Below are positions 30,965 through 40,076 of a DNA stretch of 40,577 bases, piece by piece. Position numbers and translations under genes: made by a program. This DNA comes from a virus. Below the pieces are notes generated by a model. The model ran no database searches. It had not been told where the DNA came from and saw only the letters and a program-made list of their open reading frames with translations. Each line of letters starts with the position of its first letter. Position 1 is the first letter of the stretch. Location of the stretch: positions 1 to 40,577 of IMG/VR virus record IMGVR_UViG_3300013115_000245. One strand, written 5' to 3'.

Positions 30965-31917
30965 TTAACCCACGCTGGCGTTGACAATTCTTTAATTCCG
31001 CCCCCATAAGCATAGTAACCGTTTTCTTCACAATGCTTATATGTCTTAAGCGCTGTAATGTATTCACCACGGCCAATATCGATTTGCTCTTCCGTTAATT
31101 GATACATTTGAGGGATGAACGGTGACCTTTTAGATTGAGCTAACAGTAACGGGTAATTCCCGAAATACTCAATAAAACCAGAATAAGCCATTGCTAATAA
31201 TACGTCATGCTGCAATGCCATTTTAAGCCAATATCCCATACGATGCGCTTGCTTGCCGAATTCTTCTGGGTGAGCGCTGTTCGTTGTTTTATAGTCAATA
31301 ACAACACCACTACTTAAAACATCAGGCTTTATTTTTACTGCATACCAACTACTATCTATTTCAATCTCACAGAAAATTGATACTTCAACATCAGCGCCGT
31401 TGATGTATTTATCATAGCCATTAGCAATAACCGCTGATTTCATTTTGAATAGGTTGTCAAAATCTTTGGCTGACAATCCCGTTTTGCCAGGGTTTTTATC
31501 TGCCTCGATAGATTGCAAATCACGCAAACAAATCATGTTCGGATCGCAATCACTGACAGCTGCATAAAGCGCATTACCTTTAAGTGTTGAATAGCCTTTA
31601 TAACCAACCGATTTTAAATAGGCTTTAACCGCCGTATCAGTAGCAAGTAAATTTTCATTTCCTTCATAATCAACAGCGTCAGGAATACGGTAGTAATCAG
31701 CAGCAAATAAATCAGGCTCAAGTATTGAGGCATGGCCGGCTGTCCCAAATAAAAGCGCTTTGGTTTCTTCTTTCTCGCCATATTTCCATGCTGCGGGACA
31801 GTCATTTAAAATCTGAGTCAATGAAGAACCGCTAATATGATCGGTCTCTTCGTGATATTGCTCATTGGTTATTTCATCACGACTGTAAATTTTTACGTTT
31901 CTAATGTTTGTTATCAT
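30961..31917 (-). CDS. RecE-like PD-(D/E)XK exonuclease
   Basis: 318 residues. The start (ITNEQYHEETDHISGSSL) followed by FGTAGHASILEP (about 57-68), DVEVSIFCE (about 180-188), KIKPDVL (about 198-204) and VIDYKTT (about 210-216) matches the exodeoxyribonuclease VIII/RecE nuclease domain, with His, Asp, Asp and Lys positions present. It digests one strand from DNA ends, producing 3' single strands for annealing. The Sak4-like ATPase at 15887 is the likely partner. Confidence 0.82.
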   Translation of the reverse strand: MITNIRNVKIYSRDEITNEQYHEETDHISGSSLTQILNDCPAAWKYGEKEETKALLFGTAGHASILEPDLFAADYYRIPDAVDYEGNENLLATDTAVKAYLKSVGYKGYSTLKGNALYAAVSDCDPNMICLRDLQSIEADKNPGKTGLSAKDFDNLFKMKSAVIANGYDKYINGADVEVSIFCEIEIDSSWYAVKIKPDVLSSGVVIDYKTTNSAHPEEFGKQAHRMGYWLKMALQHDVLLAMAYSGFIEYFGNYPLLLAQSKRSPFIPQMYQLTEEQIDIGRGEYITALKTYKHCEENGYYAYGGGIKELSTPAWVK

Positions 31918-32041
31918 TTTTATCCTGCTCTATAAACACTGTTATTACTGTTAACCACCAACGGCCATTTTTAAACTGATAATGCGGCCTTCCTTGCACT
32001 GGGTTTCTGCGGTTGACTCTGCCTATTAATTGTTTTTTTGT

Positions 32042-32335
32042 TCACGTCAACAATGCTCCATCTTTATTCAATCCGGCCCAGTTCTTTTCTGGGATGTCTC
32101 GCTTTTGATCTAGCTTCTTACTTTTAATGTAAGCCTCGATATCAATTTTATTTGGTAAGTCAATTTCAGCATAGGCAGATACATTTAATACTTTTCTGTC
32201 CTCGCCTATAAATTCATCGACATATAGAAACTGCTTGAATTCTCCTTCATTGGTAAACGCGATACCAACAGAAAAACAGCTTGGTAATCCATCGATACTT
32301 GGTACTTTAAAGTCTTGAAGTTTCATGTTTATCAT
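32042..32335 (-). CDS. Unknown small protein
   Basis: 97 residues from ATG 32335; a second ATG three codons later (MKLQDFKVPS) could be the real start. Beta-rich middle (FSVGIAFTNEGEFKQFLYVDEF) and a helical, basic C-terminal third. Not recognised. In the same frame, after the TGA at 32042-32044, 46 further sense codons continue to 31903. Confidence 0.55.
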   Translation of the reverse strand: MINMKLQDFKVPSIDGLPSCFSVGIAFTNEGEFKQFLYVDEFIGEDRKVLNVSAYAEIDLPNKIDIEAYIKSKKLDQKRDIPEKNWAGLNKDGALLT

Positions 32336-32377
32336 CCATTATTAACTAACTGAATTAATAATATGACAAGTTATTAA

Positions 32378-32791
32378 TTATTTCAAACAGTTAATAATAA
32401 ATTCTTTTGCAGCATCAGAGCCGTAACAAACCGCAGCTTGACCACCTTGAATTAGAACATCATTAAGAAAACTTATTTGCTCATCGGTTACTGGCGTAGA
32501 TGCCTTTATGCTAGCTCGCTTCATTTCAACCGCAATTAAAATGCCATCGATATATATCAATATATCACTAACGCCTTTTCGCTTACCTTTGCGCCGTTGT
32601 TTTTCGTGGTAAGCGGCTGATTTTGACCTGACCTCATTGACTGTGTGCCAAATGGGATAAATGGGGTAATTGTGCTTAAACCAAGCAACAAATTCTATTT
32701 GCTCGGTATCTTCCTTGCGCGGGGATTTTGGCTGCTCCTTTGCAACCCAGTATTGATATCCGCGTTTATGGATTTTTGTTAGGATTACCAT
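32378..32791 (-). CDS. VRR-NUC domain nuclease
   Basis: 137 residues. QIEFVAWFKHNYP (31-43), the basic RKGKRKGVSD (67-76) and ILIAVEMKRA (84-93) make the VRR-NUC version of the PD-(D/E)XK core, with Asp76, Glu89 and Lys91 as candidate catalytic residues. Phage VRR-NUC proteins are structure-specific or Holliday-junction-type nucleases, usually encoded near helicases, as here. The start overlaps the end of the upstream gene by seven bases. Confidence 0.82.
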   Translation of the reverse strand: MVILTKIHKRGYQYWVAKEQPKSPRKEDTEQIEFVAWFKHNYPIYPIWHTVNEVRSKSAAYHEKQRRKGKRKGVSDILIYIDGILIAVEMKRASIKASTPVTDEQISFLNDVLIQGGQAAVCYGSDAAKEFIINCLK

Positions 32792-33171
32792 TTATCAACA
32801 AGTCTTAAGTCACTATGGTTGCAAGCTGAAACCATAGTTGCGCAGTATTCATTCCAATTAAGCCTAAGCTTATCTGTGCTGTATAAATCCATACGTTTAC
32901 CGTTTGTTCTCTTGTGTACGCTCATGATGCTTTCAGCTTGAACGTCAAAATGGTCATATTTATTATTCCAGCAACCGCAAGCTGTATGTAAACCATTATC
33001 AAATCTCCACACTTTAGGCTTTAATCCGCAACATGGGCAGTTTGACCACTCTTTGCCATCTTCTGGATCTTTGAAAGAGTCAATACAATTGTAATCAGTA
33101 TTAACTTTGTAACCGTGATTATACTTTTGTGTATACGATCCAAAATCGCTATTTATTATTTTCTCAATCAC
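32785..33171 (-). CDS. Zinc-ribbon protein, Lar-like
   Basis: 128 residues. CPCCGLKPKV (about 45-54) followed by CGC at about 65-67 forms a zinc-ribbon-like cysteine set similar to that of Lar-type restriction alleviation proteins and other small phage zinc-binding proteins. The C-terminal half has NWNEYCATM. The function could be antirestriction or DNA binding; the evidence does not separate these. Four-base overlap with the upstream helicase gene. Confidence 0.55.
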   Translation of the reverse strand: MIEKIINSDFGSYTQKYNHGYKVNTDYNCIDSFKDPEDGKEWSNCPCCGLKPKVWRFDNGLHTACGCWNNKYDHFDVQAESIMSVHKRTNGKRMDLYSTDKLRLNWNEYCATMVSACNHSDLRLVDKW

Positions 33172-34967
33172 AACTCAATCACTCCCGTTTCTTTATTACC
33201 CATTAATCTTTTCGTTTTAAACTGTACGCCGTGAACGTTCCAGTAATCCTTATCGTTCTTTCTAGCTGTTATATGTGTTGGCGTATCAAACATTGCGCTT
33301 CCTCTTGCTATCTCAGCACCGTTACGCATCTTGGCAACATGACCGTGAAAACCTTTAGGACAAAACCTGTTTAAGAATTGCTGTTTCCATATACGCTTGG
33401 CGCCATCGCTACCAAAAGGCATGAAAAATAAATTAACTTTGGTTAGCTCTTGCCCTTTATCTTTATCTGGCTGCAAGTAGAAATTAACTATTAAGCCGTT
33501 ATTTCTTGATGGCTTTATTTCCATTTTAATAACTTTAATAAAATCATTTGCAGTGTAATGTTTACCGCTTAGCTTCTCGTTGGGGTCTTTTAGTTGCTCC
33601 CCGCACCCTCGACAATCCCTAGCATTAGGACTGTTATTTGTTCCGCATTTCAAACACTGAATTGGTTCCACAAAGAAAAACTCGCATCGTTCATCTTTAC
33701 TGTTTTGGTCATAGCCAATACAGCGTTTTGCGTACATACTATTTTCAGTCCCGCACTGAGGACATTTTATTAATTCTGACTTTCGTTTTGCTTTTTCTAG
33801 CTGCGCTTCTTCGAGCAATGGATCTTCAAACATTTCCCCCATCACATCCATCGTTCCAGAATAATCCAGAACCAGGTGATCGCTTTTCTCAAAGTCCCCG
33901 TTTGACAATCGCATCCCACGACCAAGCAACTGAGTAAATAATGTTAAACTACCAATTCGCCTTAATATTACACTATTGGCCCAAATAGGTACGTTAACGC
34001 CAGTTGTTAAGCATCCTATCTGCAGCATGTATTTTATCTCACCAGATTTAGCTTTTGCTAGCAGTTCGCCACGCTCTTTGTCTGGCGTTTTTCCAGTTAT
34101 AATCGCCCAAGTTTCACCAATCTCACCTATTTTCTCACCCACTTGTAAACAATGCTTTTCACTGGCGCAAGTCACTAGCGTTGAAAGCCTGTCTTTTGTA
34201 TGAGTAACAAAGTCATTGACTACTTGCGTTGTAAGACAGCTATCTTCGGCTTTGTGCGCCATTTCTTCGAGCTGTTTAGCGCTAAAATCTTTAGTCCCTT
34301 CACGCTCAATGTTATCAAACTCGTGAAAATCATATTCAACATCAGGCACGCCGAATATTGTCGGTACAATAAAGCCGTTGTTGACTAGGTATTCTCTATC
34401 TATATCAATAAGCGACCCTGACCAGAAAGGACCTTTGATTGACTCTATACCCCGATATGGAGAGCCGGTAAATCCAACAAGTGCTAAATTTGGGTTTAAT
34501 GCTTTAAAGTGGTTAATTATCTTGCTGTACTGGCTGCTTCCGCTTTCAATTACTTCTCGCCAGTTAACCATATGACACTCATCGATAAGTATTATATCGG
34601 GTATGAATTCGCTAAATACGCCATCCAGATTATTAGAGCAAGTACCTTCTGTAGAGCAAGCCACATTAAAAACAATTTCTTTCATTCCAGATGAAAACAT
34701 GGAGTTTCTACATTCCATCAGCCAAAGCATTTCAGCGCACTGGTCAACAAGCTCGGTTTGCCTAGCTAGTATCAATACTTTCTTGTTTTTGGCTGATGCA
34801 TAAGCCGCAACAGCGCCAATGATTACCGTTTTACCTGCAGCTACATAAGCATTAACAAAAACAGGATCGAATTTATTTTCTTTCCAGCTTTCACGAATAT
34901 GTTCAATACACCGATTGAATGCAGGCACCTGGTATTCTGGTCTTAATGTTATTTTGCCTATTTGCAC
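33168..34967 (-). CDS. SF2 DEAD/DEAH helicase with zinc ribbons
   Basis: 599 residues. Motif I AAGKT (43-47, shortened P-loop), motif II DECH (129-132), motif III GFTGSPYR (about 163-170), motif VI QLLGRGMR (about 350-357). After the helicase core two zinc-ribbon-like Cys sets (CPQCGTENS, CLKCGTNNS, CRGC, about 394-455) are followed by a C-terminal domain of about 130 residues. It probably unwinds or remodels DNA in replication or recombination. One of two SF2 proteins in the block. Confidence 0.85.
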   Translation of the reverse strand: MQIGKITLRPEYQVPAFNRCIEHIRESWKENKFDPVFVNAYVAAGKTVIIGAVAAYASAKNKKVLILARQTELVDQCAEMLWLMECRNSMFSSGMKEIVFNVACSTEGTCSNNLDGVFSEFIPDIILIDECHMVNWREVIESGSSQYSKIINHFKALNPNLALVGFTGSPYRGIESIKGPFWSGSLIDIDREYLVNNGFIVPTIFGVPDVEYDFHEFDNIEREGTKDFSAKQLEEMAHKAEDSCLTTQVVNDFVTHTKDRLSTLVTCASEKHCLQVGEKIGEIGETWAIITGKTPDKERGELLAKAKSGEIKYMLQIGCLTTGVNVPIWANSVILRRIGSLTLFTQLLGRGMRLSNGDFEKSDHLVLDYSGTMDVMGEMFEDPLLEEAQLEKAKRKSELIKCPQCGTENSMYAKRCIGYDQNSKDERCEFFFVEPIQCLKCGTNNSPNARDCRGCGEQLKDPNEKLSGKHYTANDFIKVIKMEIKPSRNNGLIVNFYLQPDKDKGQELTKVNLFFMPFGSDGAKRIWKQQFLNRFCPKGFHGHVAKMRNGAEIARGSAMFDTPTHITARKNDKDYWNVHGVQFKTKRLMGNKETGVIEL

Positions 34968-34968
34968 A

Positions 34969-35187
34969 TTAACCGCCTGTTAACTTGTTAAGGACTTTGT
35001 TTCTTTCCTCCAAATCAGAAATAACACGGCGTAGGTCATTAATCGTTTTAATGTTGCTCATTATTTCAGTATTAACAGCTCTAAAGATTTGGTCTTTAAC
35101 TGCCTGCTTATCGCATGTTGTTCCGCAGCACATGTCCATAGCTCCAAGCGGGTCTACATGATCAGATGGTTCTTTGGTGTTATTCAC
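34969..35187 (-). CDS. Unknown small protein with Cys motif
   Basis: 72 residues. The N-terminus has AMDMCCGTTCDKQ (16-28), the C-terminal half is a coiled-coil helix (INDLRRVISDLEERNKVLNKL). Could bind a metal, but not recognised. It lies between the helicase gene (one-base gap) and the 151-residue gene (eight-base overlap). Confidence 0.55.
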   Translation of the reverse strand: MNNTKEPSDHVDPLGAMDMCCGTTCDKQAVKDQIFRAVNTEIMSNIKTINDLRRVISDLEERNKVLNKLTGG

Positions 35188-35635
35188 TATCCCATACTCC
35201 TAGTTTATCAAAAATTGCCGCTGTTTCTTCTTCACTAAAATCTCGACCAGTTGCAGAAGCTAGCCAGCAAGCGCCTATTGCTTCGTTATTTTTCTTGAAT
35301 TCTTCAATTATTGATTTATGCGTTTCGTTTAAGAAATCAACTAAATCAGACTGGAAAACCGGCATATCAACAGTAACTAAATCAAACGTCATCCTGCGCT
35401 TTCCATTCTTCTCGTAACCAAAAACACTAAGCATAATCGACCATTTATAGCGAAATTTCTCGATAGCGTTAGCCATTGTTTTAGTTACTTTTAGCTTTTT
35501 TCCTTTCAAGTCAATTAGGTTAATTGGCTGATCTGTGCCATCTGCTATATAACATACGGCCATTTTACTTAATATCGCCTCATTAACTCTTTGCGCGTGT
35601 TTAACTGGGTTAAATTTCTTTTTTCTTTTTTTCAT
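35180..35635 (-). CDS. Unknown protein, 151 residues
   Basis: Start taken at ATG 35635 (MKKRKKKFNPVKHAQ), as the only codon upstream is a weak TTG. Very basic N-terminus, then a mixed alpha/beta body with KRRMTFDLVTVDMP and FLNETHKSIIEEFKKNNEAIG. Not recognised. The composition fits a nucleic-acid-binding accessory factor for the neighbouring helicases. Confidence 0.6.
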   Translation of the reverse strand: MKKRKKKFNPVKHAQRVNEAILSKMAVCYIADGTDQPINLIDLKGKKLKVTKTMANAIEKFRYKWSIMLSVFGYEKNGKRRMTFDLVTVDMPVFQSDLVDFLNETHKSIIEEFKKNNEAIGACWLASATGRDFSEEETAAIFDKLGVWDSE

Positions 35636-35636
35636 T

Positions 35637-37001
35637 TCAAACAAAACTCGGCATACTGGCTTTTAATAATGGCTGGTAGTCTGTTTTTTCGCTTGATGCG
35701 CCTTTGATTTCCTTGCGCATTGCGTCGCCCATAACTTTGATCATCTCAGCTCGCATTAACTTGTCGTTTTCCATTTTGTTTAACATAACGCTGTGGATAC
35801 CAGTTTCTTGCTCAGTCATAAACACCTTAACTTCAACTGGCTTTGCTTGGCCGAATCGCCACTGTCTGCGGACAGCCTGGTAAAACTGCTCAAAGCTATA
35901 AGTAGGTCCTACAAATGCCATTTTGCAGCTTGATTGATAGTTTAATCCAAAGCCTGCGATTGATGCCTTGCTAACCAGTTTAGTGTACTTGCCACTCGCG
36001 AATCCAAGTAATCGATCCTCTTTGTTTTCCGGCTTATCACTGCCTTTAACTTCAACCGCCTCAGTGATTGCCTTAGTTAATAGCTCGCTTTCCTCATTTG
36101 ACTCGGCCCAGATCAAACAAGGCTCATTAAGTGAGTTTACCCATTCTGAACAAGCTATAACCCTATCATGCACACTTGATTTTTTAGCTTGTCGTGCGGC
36201 TGATAGCCCTTGAGCGATATCTGCGAACAACGCATCTTCATTGTGACTATTCAATACAACCTCGCTAATGGTTAGCGGTGGCAAATCGTAATCTGAACCG
36301 TCAAAGCCTAAATCTTTAGGACTTGAGATCACAACCGCCCAGGTCGCTAACCACTCCCAAAACTTTTTAACGCCATGGCCTTTTAATCGCCACTTTTGCG
36401 TCTCGCTGCCATCATGCGTAAAAAACATAGCCAACATTTCAACTTGTGACATTACGCCTAAAAATTCTGCTTGCGTGCCCAGTTCCATAAAATCATTTGG
36501 TGATGGTGTTGCTGTGCAACTCAAGCGGTACGGTATATTTTTAGCAAACTCAGTGAGCTTTTTACGGTATGCGCCTGTTTGTCCTTTTAGAATTGAGCTT
36601 TCATCTAACACAATCCCGGCGTAATCATCAGGGTTGAAGTTATCTAGCATTTCATAGTTGGTTATTACAACCTGCAGCGATCCATCGTATTCACGCATAT
36701 ATCTTGCACCGTTGTAAATACCAAACTTACTCGCCTCGCCCTCGGTTTGCTTGCCAACTGCCAGTGGTGCGAGTAGTAAAACAGGCTTTCCTGTTTCGCT
36801 TATCACTTGGCTGGCCCATTCTAGTTGCATAAACGACTTACCTAGTCCGGTATCAGCAAAAATTGCAGCTTTACCACGCTTACACGCCCAGTTTACGATT
36901 GCTTTTTGGTGCGGTTTTAATCCCTCGTTTAAGTCAACGGGATTAAATCCCGCCGACTCTTTAACAAAAGACTTTTTATTAATAAAGTCTTGATAATTCA
37001 T
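35637..37001 (-). CDS. SNF2-like helicase/translocase
   Basis: 454 residues from ATG 37001, which overlaps the clamp gene stop as TAATG; an open frame continues 22 codons upstream but only over that gene. LKPHQKAIVNWA (28-39), Walker A DTGLGKS (50-56), DESS in place of DEAH (133-136), TATPSPND (163-170), and RRQWRFGQ motif VI (about 390). This is the SNF2/SF2 core without large insertions. It probably translocates on duplex DNA to help replication, repair or recombination. Confidence 0.82.
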   Translation of the reverse strand: MNYQDFINKKSFVKESAGFNPVDLNEGLKPHQKAIVNWACKRGKAAIFADTGLGKSFMQLEWASQVISETGKPVLLLAPLAVGKQTEGEASKFGIYNGARYMREYDGSLQVVITNYEMLDNFNPDDYAGIVLDESSILKGQTGAYRKKLTEFAKNIPYRLSCTATPSPNDFMELGTQAEFLGVMSQVEMLAMFFTHDGSETQKWRLKGHGVKKFWEWLATWAVVISSPKDLGFDGSDYDLPPLTISEVVLNSHNEDALFADIAQGLSAARQAKKSSVHDRVIACSEWVNSLNEPCLIWAESNEESELLTKAITEAVEVKGSDKPENKEDRLLGFASGKYTKLVSKASIAGFGLNYQSSCKMAFVGPTYSFEQFYQAVRRQWRFGQAKPVEVKVFMTEQETGIHSVMLNKMENDKLMRAEMIKVMGDAMRKEIKGASSEKTDYQPLLKASMPSFV

Positions 37002-38029
37002 TAAACTTTCACTCTCATTATGATGTTGTTGATGTTTTCGTCTGAGATAACAAAGCCTCTTTCGCACAGGCCAATTGCTACTTGATCAGGTTCTATACTA
37101 TTAACAGCATCTAAGAGGTACGATGAGTTAGATCCGATTTCGAATCCCTCAATCTCAACCGGCTGCGAGCATTCAAAGCCGATGGTTGACTTGTCTTTTT
37201 GTGTTTTTGATTCGATGTAAGATTCCTTACCAAAGTGTAATAAAATTGACTTTGTTTCAGTGTTTGATGTGATCATCGCTGATTTAATTGCGTCGATAAA
37301 GTCGGCTTTATTAACATCAACTTGATGTTCTTTTTCAAAGATTGCGCGGCGATAATCAACGTACTTTGCATCAATCAACTTACATTTGAATTGCTCGTTA
37401 TCACCGATTAAAGCAATGATATTGTTGTTATAATATGTCGCACCGTCGATTAACGGGGCTTTATTAACAAACTCAATTGGTAATATCAGATCACCATCAC
37501 AATCAAAGTCATGATCGGCCCACGCCATACGATGGCCGTTTGTCGCTACTACATGAGCGTCGCTAATATGTACGCCGTTAAGCATAAATCTAACGTCATT
37601 TTTAGCCGCTGCAAAAGCGACCGATTGAACATCAGTAACCAGATTCATTGATGATGCGCCGAATAATTGCAAATCGTCATCGCTTGGGAATGACGGATAA
37701 ACATCTGCAGGTTGGTAAGCTAGCTTAAACTTACTGCGCCCGCTTTTGATCTCAATTTGCAGATCGCCAACGGTTACTTGCACGTCTTTTTTACATGCGT
37801 TGAATGATTGCAGAAACTTAGTGGCGTCAACCTGAAACGCGCAATCAAGCTCAACTTGCGCCTCGATTGTTTTTGTTAACTCAATCACTGAATCGCCAGC
37901 GGTTAATGTGACTTGGTTGTTTTCTGCTTTAATCAAAACATTCTGGAAAGCGGCAATCGGGCTACGACTAGCCGCTGATTGACATACTTGCTTTATTGCG
38001 TCCGAATTGTCTTTGCTGATAGTAAACAT
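37001..38029 (-). CDS. dnaN: Sliding clamp (DNA polymerase III beta-like)
   Basis: 342 residues, close to the 366 of the bacterial beta clamp. VTLTAGDSVIELTKTI (about 35-50), LAYQPADVYPSFP (about 104-116), and VHISDAHVVATNGHRMAW (about 152-169) correspond to conserved strands of DnaN, with NGHR in the position of the highly conserved TDGHRLA. The clamp encircles DNA and tethers polymerase. No phage DNA polymerase is visible in the window, so it may recruit host polymerase III or other clamp-binding proteins. One-base overlaps with both neighbours. Confidence 0.85.
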   Translation of the reverse strand: MFTISKDNSDAIKQVCQSAASRSPIAAFQNVLIKAENNQVTLTAGDSVIELTKTIEAQVELDCAFQVDATKFLQSFNACKKDVQVTVGDLQIEIKSGRSKFKLAYQPADVYPSFPSDDDLQLFGASSMNLVTDVQSVAFAAAKNDVRFMLNGVHISDAHVVATNGHRMAWADHDFDCDGDLILPIEFVNKAPLIDGATYYNNNIIALIGDNEQFKCKLIDAKYVDYRRAIFEKEHQVDVNKADFIDAIKSAMITSNTETKSILLHFGKESYIESKTQKDKSTIGFECSQPVEIEGFEIGSNSSYLLDAVNSIEPDQVAIGLCERGFVISDENINNIIMRVKV

Positions 38030-39036
38030 TAAAATAATTCCTCTTGAATCTCTTGGTTTTCTGCTTTGTCTAAATTCTTTTTAGCTAACTCAAAGTAGCT
38101 TGATTTTAATTCGGTTCCGATAAACTTACGGCCCATTTGAACAGCAATATAACCCTCACTACCAATGCCTAAAAATGGACTAAAAACAACATCATCAGGC
38201 ATTGACCATAACTGATTACAACGTTCGATAACGTCTAGCTGGAGCGGGCAAATATGGCGCTCGTCGTCATTCTCACGCGCTAATTTGAATTGAAGCGTGT
38301 TTGTTTGGTTGATATCAAACCAAACTGGGCTGGCGTAATGCTGCCACACATCAATGCTTGATCCAGTTGCTCGCTGCTGTACTTTTCGACCATCCTGACG
38401 TTCAAACTCGATAAACTTTTGATCGCTAATCGCGTCTGGTGATTCACGTTTTGTGTACTCGTTTAAATTGGTCTCACCAACGTAATATTTGAACTCACCA
38501 TCGATTGGTTTTTCGTTGCCACCGGGCTTGCGGAAAATAACAACCGTATCAGGAATGCCTTGTCGTGACATTGAGCTGTCTTTTTTAATTGTCGCATGAA
38601 GCAATCCAAGCGCCTTTGTTCGCTGCATAGCTAATACTGGATCTTTCCAAATTGTAACTTCACTGTGATAAACCCAACCAGCTTCAATATGGGCACGAAT
38701 AATCTCACCTCGAAAGTCAAACATACCGATAAAACCATCGCGGCCTTTTGTTGTCGGTAAATTCATACAATGCACAGCCGTTAATCGCCCTGGTTTTGTA
38801 ATGCGCAACTTTTCTTTGATGAGGAATTTGTATTGCTCAAAGAATTCTGAGTGCGTTTTACAGTTGCCCATATCGCGGTCGCTGTTTGAATATGTATATA
38901 AACTAGAAAAAGGAGGCGAGTAAACGCTAAACCCAATACTGTTATCCGGCAGCTGACTGGCCACCTCAACACAATCGGCGTTATAAATATGATAGTTTTC
39001 ACCTTTGCTTTCGTTGATTACTTGCATTGTTGCCAC
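38029..39036 (-). CDS. DNA methyltransferase (N4-cytosine or N6-adenine)
   Basis: 335 residues. Motif IV SPPF (40-43) near the N-terminus and motif I FSPFLGIGSEG (about 287-297) near the C-terminus give the beta-class order IV then I. The SPPF tetrapeptide favours N4-cytosine methylation, although N6-adenine enzymes sometimes have it. It methylates phage DNA, probably as protection from host restriction; no cognate endonuclease is encoded nearby. It overlaps neighbours on both sides. Confidence 0.85.
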   Translation of the reverse strand: MATMQVINESKGENYHIYNADCVEVASQLPDNSIGFSVYSPPFSSLYTYSNSDRDMGNCKTHSEFFEQYKFLIKEKLRITKPGRLTAVHCMNLPTTKGRDGFIGMFDFRGEIIRAHIEAGWVYHSEVTIWKDPVLAMQRTKALGLLHATIKKDSSMSRQGIPDTVVIFRKPGGNEKPIDGEFKYYVGETNLNEYTKRESPDAISDQKFIEFERQDGRKVQQRATGSSIDVWQHYASPVWFDINQTNTLQFKLARENDDERHICPLQLDVIERCNQLWSMPDDVVFSPFLGIGSEGYIAVQMGRKFIGTELKSSYFELAKKNLDKAENQEIQEELF

Positions 39037-39272
39037 TCCAATAAACAGCCTTGATCGTTAACGGGAATATATCGACCTTTTTGACCATTGATAGTTAAAA
39101 TCATTGTTTGCGGCTCAGTTAATGCCAGTTTTTCACCGATTAACGGGCCGTCTTTACATAAATACTTTTGCTTTTTCATTTTTCTTAATTTTCCAGTTGG
39201 TGTTAAACCATGGCTTAAATAATTATTAAACCGCTGCTTCATATTGTTTGGGTTGCCTTTGTAGACGTACAT
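39018..39272 (-). CDS. Unknown small basic protein
   Basis: 84 residues, basic, beginning MYVYKGNPNNMKQRFNNYL, with KLRKMKKQKYLCKDG in the middle and a beta-rich C-terminal half (TMILTINGQKGRYIPV). Not recognised. It is the first gene after the strong promoter at 39300-39328 and is preceded by AGGGG. It overlaps the methyltransferase gene by 19 bases. Confidence 0.6.
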   Translation of the reverse strand: MYVYKGNPNNMKQRFNNYLSHGLTPTGKLRKMKKQKYLCKDGPLIGEKLALTEPQTMILTINGQKGRYIPVNDQGCLLEWQQCK

Positions 39273-39299
39273 TTAAATAGACCCCTGTTTGTTTAATTA

Positions 39300-39328
39300 A
39301 CAATACGGCAATATATTTAAAATGTCAA
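39300..39328 (-). promoter_or_regulatory. Strong predicted early leftward promoter
   Basis: On the minus strand TTGACA (39328-39323, perfect consensus) and TATTGT (39305-39300) are 17 bases apart, 28 bases upstream of the ATG at 39272. It would drive the methyltransferase, clamp, helicase and nuclease genes down to about 30-28 kb. Confidence 0.65.
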
Positions 39329-39332
39329 ACCA

Positions 39333-40076
39333 TTAAGCACAAATTATTTTATGGTGCTTTAGATCATCAATAAGGCATTCATTATCAACGCCATTAAGCG
39401 AAACCATCGCACCCTTAAATAGCGGCTGTGTTTTGCAGTCAATAGCGCATATTCTTAAATTCAGCTCATTAAAAACAACAATAGCCCTAGCTGTTTTTGA
39501 TGATGTTATTTCCTTGGCCTCTTTAACTGTCAAACATAGCCATGTAGTTAAATCTCCACTACCATAAATAAGCCCAGCACCGTATGACATGCCGCCAGCT
39601 AAAAATAAGCCATCTTCGCGCATGGCGTTAACTTTAATAAAATTACCGTTTACCAATGGCTTATATCGCTTGTTATTTTTTATGTGATATCCGTTTTGCT
39701 TTTCTAATCCATCGAAGAATGATTTTGTTTTATCATAGTCTTGCTTGTGATCTACTGGTTCTCTAAATATGGGAATTGATTTTTTAAAGCTGTGATCTAT
39801 ATCTCGGGTTAAATCTTTCTCACCTCCTAATATTTCACAAGCTTCTTTGAAATCAACTCCCTGGTATTCCATAACAAAATCAATAACGCTACCATGAGCG
39901 CCGCAACCAAAGCAGTGATAAAACTGCTTATCTGGCGCTACAGTAAAAGATGGAGACTTTTCGTTATGGAACGGGCAACAAGCTTGGTAATTCCGACCGG
40001 CTTTTTTTAGTGGGACGTATCGATCAATATACTCAACTATGTTATTTCTAGCTTTGATGTCTTCTACGTTGTACAT
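39333..40076 (-). CDS. CHC2 zinc-finger primase-like protein (no TOPRIM)
   Basis: 247 residues. The N-terminal 100 residues are a DnaG-type zinc-binding domain: IVEYIDRYVPLKKAGRNYQA, CPFH (Cys34, His37), SPSFTV, CFGC (Cys55, Cys58), GSVIDFVM. The remainder (about 110-247) lacks the acidic TOPRIM signature and looks like a small separate domain with a VFNELNLRICAIDC core. It may recognise priming sites while another protein, or the host, makes the primer. The gene upstream overlaps it by 13 bases. Confidence 0.8.
   Translation of the reverse strand: MYNVEDIKARNNIVEYIDRYVPLKKAGRNYQACCPFHNEKSPSFTVAPDKQFYHCFGCGAHGSVIDFVMEYQGVDFKEACEILGGEKDLTRDIDHSFKKSIPIFREPVDHKQDYDKTKSFFDGLEKQNGYHIKNNKRYKPLVNGNFIKVNAMREDGLFLAGGMSYGAGLIYGSGDLTTWLCLTVKEAKEITSSKTARAIVVFNELNLRICAIDCKTQPLFKGAMVSLNGVDNECLIDDLKHHKIICA

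Noticed and set aside
31971-32045. 24-codon minus-strand frame with a GTG start overlapping the stop at 32042
   Set aside because: Very short, basic, low-complexity product; the alternative frame through this region is more protein-like and is reported as a possible readthrough.
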